A DNA stretch of 15,692 nucleotides from Patescibacteria group bacterium UBA7522 (GTDB taxonomy: Bacteria > Patescibacteriota > CPR2 > UBA1875), in NCBI GenBank assembly GCA_002476865.1, contig DLNA01000013.1, forward strand, positions 1 through 15,692. The letters run 5' to 3'. Shown here in pieces: positions 13,239-15,692 of this stretch. A program made the position numbers and the translations under genes. The notes beneath the pieces are model-generated. The model did no database searches, was not told the origin of the DNA, and saw only the letters and a list, made by a program, of their open reading frames with translations. Within the stretch, counting starts at the first letter, position 1; each line of letters starts with the position of its first letter.

Positions 13239-14618
13239 ATGTCTAAAACAAAAAAAACTTTTGTTTGTCAGGAGTGTGGTGCTAATTATCTGCGCTGGAT
13301 GGGAAAATGTGAATCATGTGGCAGTTGGAACTCTCTAGTCGAGGAGCTACTAGCAACAAATCCCAGAAACTTCTCGGGCGGCGGTTATGTGGTTGATGTA
13401 AAAAAAATTAGCGAAGTTAGTTCAGCTGAAAAGAATCGAATTAGCACAAAGATAAACGAGCTAGATAGGGTTTTGGGTGGTGAATTTTCAAATTCGGGGC
13501 AGAGGGGAATCGTTCCCGGTTCTCTTATCCTGGTCGGTGGTGACCCTGGTATCGGAAAGTCAACACTTGTACTACAGGTGGCGTCTAAAATTGAAAATGT
13601 ACTCTATTTCTCGGGCGAAGAATCAGACCGACAGGTTCAGATGAGGGCGAAGCGTTTAGGTGGTGGTGATAACATTCTCTTTGCTTCTGAAACAAATATA
13701 GAGAATATTATTTCGACAATAAACTCTAAGAATCCGGCAGTTGTGGTTATTGATTCAATCCAAACAATGTACAGCAACGATATTCAGGGAGTCGCCGGAA
13801 ACGTTTCCCAACTTTCTCTTTGTACTTCAAAATTGATGTATGTCGCCAAAGATAAGCATGTGGCCATAATCCTGATCGGCCATGTTACAAAAGAAGGAAA
13901 CATTGCCGGTCCGAGAGTTTTGGAGCACTTAGTAGATGTGGTTTTGTATTTAGAGGGTGATCGTTTTGGTAGTTTTCGGATCCTTAGAGGCGTAAAAAAT
14001 CGTTTTGGTTCAACGAATGAAGTCGGTATTTTTGAAATGACCTCTGGCGGTTTGATAGAGGTAGAAAATCCTTCCGAAATTATGATTGGTGAAAGGGCCC
14101 ACAAATCACCGGGATCGGTTATTTTTCCAGCCATTGAGGGGACAAGGCCGCTTTTAACAGAAGTTCAGGCGCTCTCTTCGGCCACGTCCTTTGGTTATCC
14201 CAAAAGAACGTCCTCCGGTTTTGATCTTAATAGATTGCAGTTGCTAGCAGCTGTTTTACAAAAAAGATGTGGCTTAAATCTTTCGGTTCAGGATATTTAC
14301 CTGAATGTTGCCGGCGGTATAAAAATTACAGAGCCGGCGGCCGATCTGGCAGTAGCGATGGCCATCGCCTCAATTTTCAAAAACAAGGAGATCAAAGACG
14401 ACACGGTTATTTTTGGTGAAATAGGGCTTGCGGGCGAGGTTCGTTCGGTTAATAATGTTGATAAGAGATTGACTGAAGCATCTAAAATGGGTTTTAAAAC
14501 TGCTTTAGTGCCAAAATCTAAAGGAAAAACCAACGACTCCAATCAAAACAAAAAGAACCTTGGCATTAACATAATAGAAGTGGTCTCTGTTAAAGAGGCA
14601 CTCGACAAATTACTTTAA
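13239..14618 (+). CDS. radA: DNA repair protein RadA (Sms)
   Basis: RadA is a RecA-like branch-migration helicase that processes recombination intermediates. The 459-residue product has the N-terminal C4 zinc finger (C10, C13, C24, C27: CQECG...CESCG), the RecA core with Walker A GGDPGIGKST at 100-109, the RadA-specific KNRFG motif at 253-257, and a C-terminal Lon-protease-like domain (about 290-459, with LSVQDIYLNVAGGIKITEPA). Length and layout are standard. The start is leaderless-looking (see the promoter at 13204). clpC-radA-yacL neighbours are conserved in Firmicutes; here a GC-rich cassette separates clpC from radA, and disA, often next to radA, is absent. Identification is secure. Confidence 0.97.
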   Translation: MSKTKKTFVCQECGANYLRWMGKCESCGSWNSLVEELLATNPRNFSGGGYVVDVKKISEVSSAEKNRISTKINELDRVLGGEFSNSGQRGIVPGSLILVGGDPGIGKSTLVLQVASKIENVLYFSGEESDRQVQMRAKRLGGGDNILFASETNIENIISTINSKNPAVVVIDSIQTMYSNDIQGVAGNVSQLSLCTSKLMYVAKDKHVAIILIGHVTKEGNIAGPRVLEHLVDVVLYLEGDRFGSFRILRGVKNRFGSTNEVGIFEMTSGGLIEVENPSEIMIGERAHKSPGSVIFPAIEGTRPLLTEVQALSSATSFGYPKRTSSGFDLNRLQLLAAVLQKRCGLNLSVQDIYLNVAGGIKITEPAADLAVAMAIASIFKNKEIKDDTVIFGEIGLAGEVRSVNNVDKRLTEASKMGFKTALVPKSKGKTNDSNQNKKNLGINIIEVVSVKEALDKLL

Positions 14619-14638
14619 CAAATTAATTTTAAATTCTA

Positions 14639-14682
14639 TTTTTAAATATTGGACCTAAGGTTTAAGATTTAATATTTAAAAA
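14639..14682. repeat. AT-only inverted repeat after radA
   Basis: TTTTTAAATATT (14639-14650) and AATATTTAAAAA (14671-14682) are perfect 12-bp inverted repeats around a 20-nt loop. The stem is entirely A-T and no T-run is distinct from the stem, so terminator function is uncertain. Confidence 0.4.
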
Positions 14683-14730
14683 TTATTTAGGATTTATAAA
14701 TTTATTCGAAATCCGCAAGTCGGAATTAAA

Positions 14731-14749
14731 ATAAAATCGGAGATTTTAT
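14731..14749 (+). promoter_or_regulatory. Hairpin that can mask the ribosome site and start of the PIN-TRAM gene
   Basis: ATAAAATC (14731-14738) pairs perfectly with GATTTTAT (14742-14749). The 3-nt loop GGA, with the first base of the right arm, is the Shine-Dalgarno GGAG, and the right arm includes the first two bases of the ATG. The A-T-rich 8-bp stem could modulate initiation, for example with temperature, but may be chance. Confidence 0.35.
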
Positions 14750-15692
14750 GCAAAGCACTTATCTTTACCTTGGAATTATCGCCATTACAATTTTTCTTGC
14801 AATGATTATTGCGGGGAATAAAATATCAAAACTAAAAGCCAACACTTTTTTTATTGGTTTTTTTGCGGTTATCTTCGGTTTAATAATCGGCTCCTTGGCT
14901 TACTTGCCGCTCTCTCAGTTGCCAGATATTTATGGAGTTTGGGTTCCGATTATCTTTTATCTAGCGGCGGTAAGTATCTCTTTGTGGTTGTTTCTTTCTC
15001 GACAAAGCGTAATTACCGAAACGTTTGAAAACATTGGTAAAATATTTTCGCTCTTGATGAGCTTAAGACCACAGTTGCTACCTTCTGGTAAGTCGAAAGA
15101 AGGAGAGATCTTGGTAGACACTTCGGTTTTAATTGACGGAAGGATAGTTGACATTGCAAAGACCGGTTTTATCCCCGGAAAACTCTTGGTGCCGAGGTTT
15201 ATACTAGCCGAGCTTCAGAATATTGCCGATTCGGGTGATGGTCTAAGACGGACAAAGGGCCGAAGGGGGTTAGATGTTTTAAACGAGCTCAAAAAAAGTC
15301 ACAATCTAAAAATTATTCCAAATCCGGAGGAGATTGAGAAAAACAACAGCCCCGTTGATGAAAAGCTTATAGAGCACGCACATCTTTTAAAAGGGTCTGT
15401 AATTACGAATGACTATAACCTAAATAAAGTCGCCAAAATTCAAGGCGTAAAGGTTTTAAACATAAATGAACTCTCCCAAGCACTAAGACCAATTATTTTG
15501 CCCGGTGAAGAGATGGAGGTAAAAATAGTTCAGGAAGGAAAAGAGAAAGAACAGGGAGTGGCCTATCTTGATGACGGGACGATGATTGTTGTTGAAAAGG
15601 GAGATGGGTTGGTCGGCAAAAAGGTTAAAGTCGAAATTAAAAGAGTAATTCAGACAGCGGCCGGAAAAATGTTTTTTGCAATACTCAAGTAG
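14748..15692 (+). CDS. Membrane-anchored PIN-TRAM domain protein, YacL-like
   Basis: The product is 314 residues. Three hydrophobic segments at about 5-22, 34-54 and 64-84 anchor it in the membrane. A PIN nuclease domain follows, with acidic residues D124 and D130 (VDTSVLIDGR), E155 (ILAELQNI), D204 (SPVDEKL) and D222 (TNDYNLN), plus the KGRRGLDVL segment typical of this group. The C-terminal TRAM domain (about 250-312), an RNA-binding beta-barrel, ends the protein. This is the architecture of B. subtilis YacL, which lies in the clpC-radA-disA-yacL-ispD cluster; here it follows radA directly without disA. A ribonuclease role is expected from the active site but the substrate is unknown. GGAG lies 5 nt before the ATG inside a small hairpin (14731-14749). 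The gene ends at the last base of the window. Confidence 0.92.
   Translation: MQSTYLYLGIIAITIFLAMIIAGNKISKLKANTFFIGFFAVIFGLIIGSLAYLPLSQLPDIYGVWVPIIFYLAAVSISLWLFLSRQSVITETFENIGKIFSLLMSLRPQLLPSGKSKEGEILVDTSVLIDGRIVDIAKTGFIPGKLLVPRFILAELQNIADSGDGLRRTKGRRGLDVLNELKKSHNLKIIPNPEEIEKNNSPVDEKLIEHAHLLKGSVITNDYNLNKVAKIQGVKVLNINELSQALRPIILPGEEMEVKIVQEGKEKEQGVAYLDDGTMIVVEKGDGLVGKKVKVEIKRVIQTAAGKMFFAILK

Overview
This window is a dense, AT-rich stretch of bacterial chromosome. The gene content and style point to a member of the Candidate Phyla Radiation (Patescibacteria): compact translation, RNA and proteostasis genes, a split nusA/infB neighbourhood, a lone receiver-domain protein, short intergenic regions and mostly A/T third positions. 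This is inference; the exact lineage cannot be read from the sequence alone. TGA, TAA and TAG all end proteins of normal family length, so the ordinary bacterial code fits.

Layout: infB (IF-2, entering from the left edge), rbfA and an nrnA-type DHH phosphoesterase form a rightward translation/RNA-turnover cluster (1-2961). A stand-alone response regulator follows with its own strong promoter and terminator (3091-3613). gatB (3729-5249) then converges on a leftward CDP-alcohol phosphatidyltransferase of the pgsA type (5365-5976). A self-contained GC-rich gene of unknown function sits at about 6022-6509, followed by a membrane protein with a possible HEPN-like N-terminus (6535-7140). yraN and rnhB run leftward (7167-8200). 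nusA (8484-9791) lies behind a perfect consensus promoter and an unusually structured leader of about 187 nt. clpC (9884-12379), radA (13239-14618) and a YacL-type PIN-TRAM protein (14748-15692) keep the clpC-radA-yacL order known from Firmicutes, but a second GC-rich, self-contained two-gene cassette (about 12450-13086) sits between clpC and radA.

The housekeeping genes cover initiation (IF-2), 30S maturation (RbfA), nanoRNA turnover (NrnA), misacylated-tRNA amidation (GatB), transcription elongation and termination (NusA), DNA repair (RNase HII, RadA), proteolysis (ClpC) and membrane lipid synthesis (PgsA).

Three things stand out. (1) Two GC-rich cassettes each carry a near-consensus sigma-70 promoter, strong Shine-Dalgarno sites and a perfect-stem terminator, like phage 'morons'; the second also has four tandem 11-nt repeats in its leader. 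(2) The nusA leader can fold into consecutive hairpins, has a possible pseudoknot next to the ribosome-binding site, and contains duplicated ATCCG/CGGAT and CGGG/CCCG modules that allow mutually exclusive pairings. (3) Several host genes (rnhB, radA, pgsA, the 6535 gene) have a -10 box 6-7 nt before the start codon and no Shine-Dalgarno, which suggests leaderless mRNAs.
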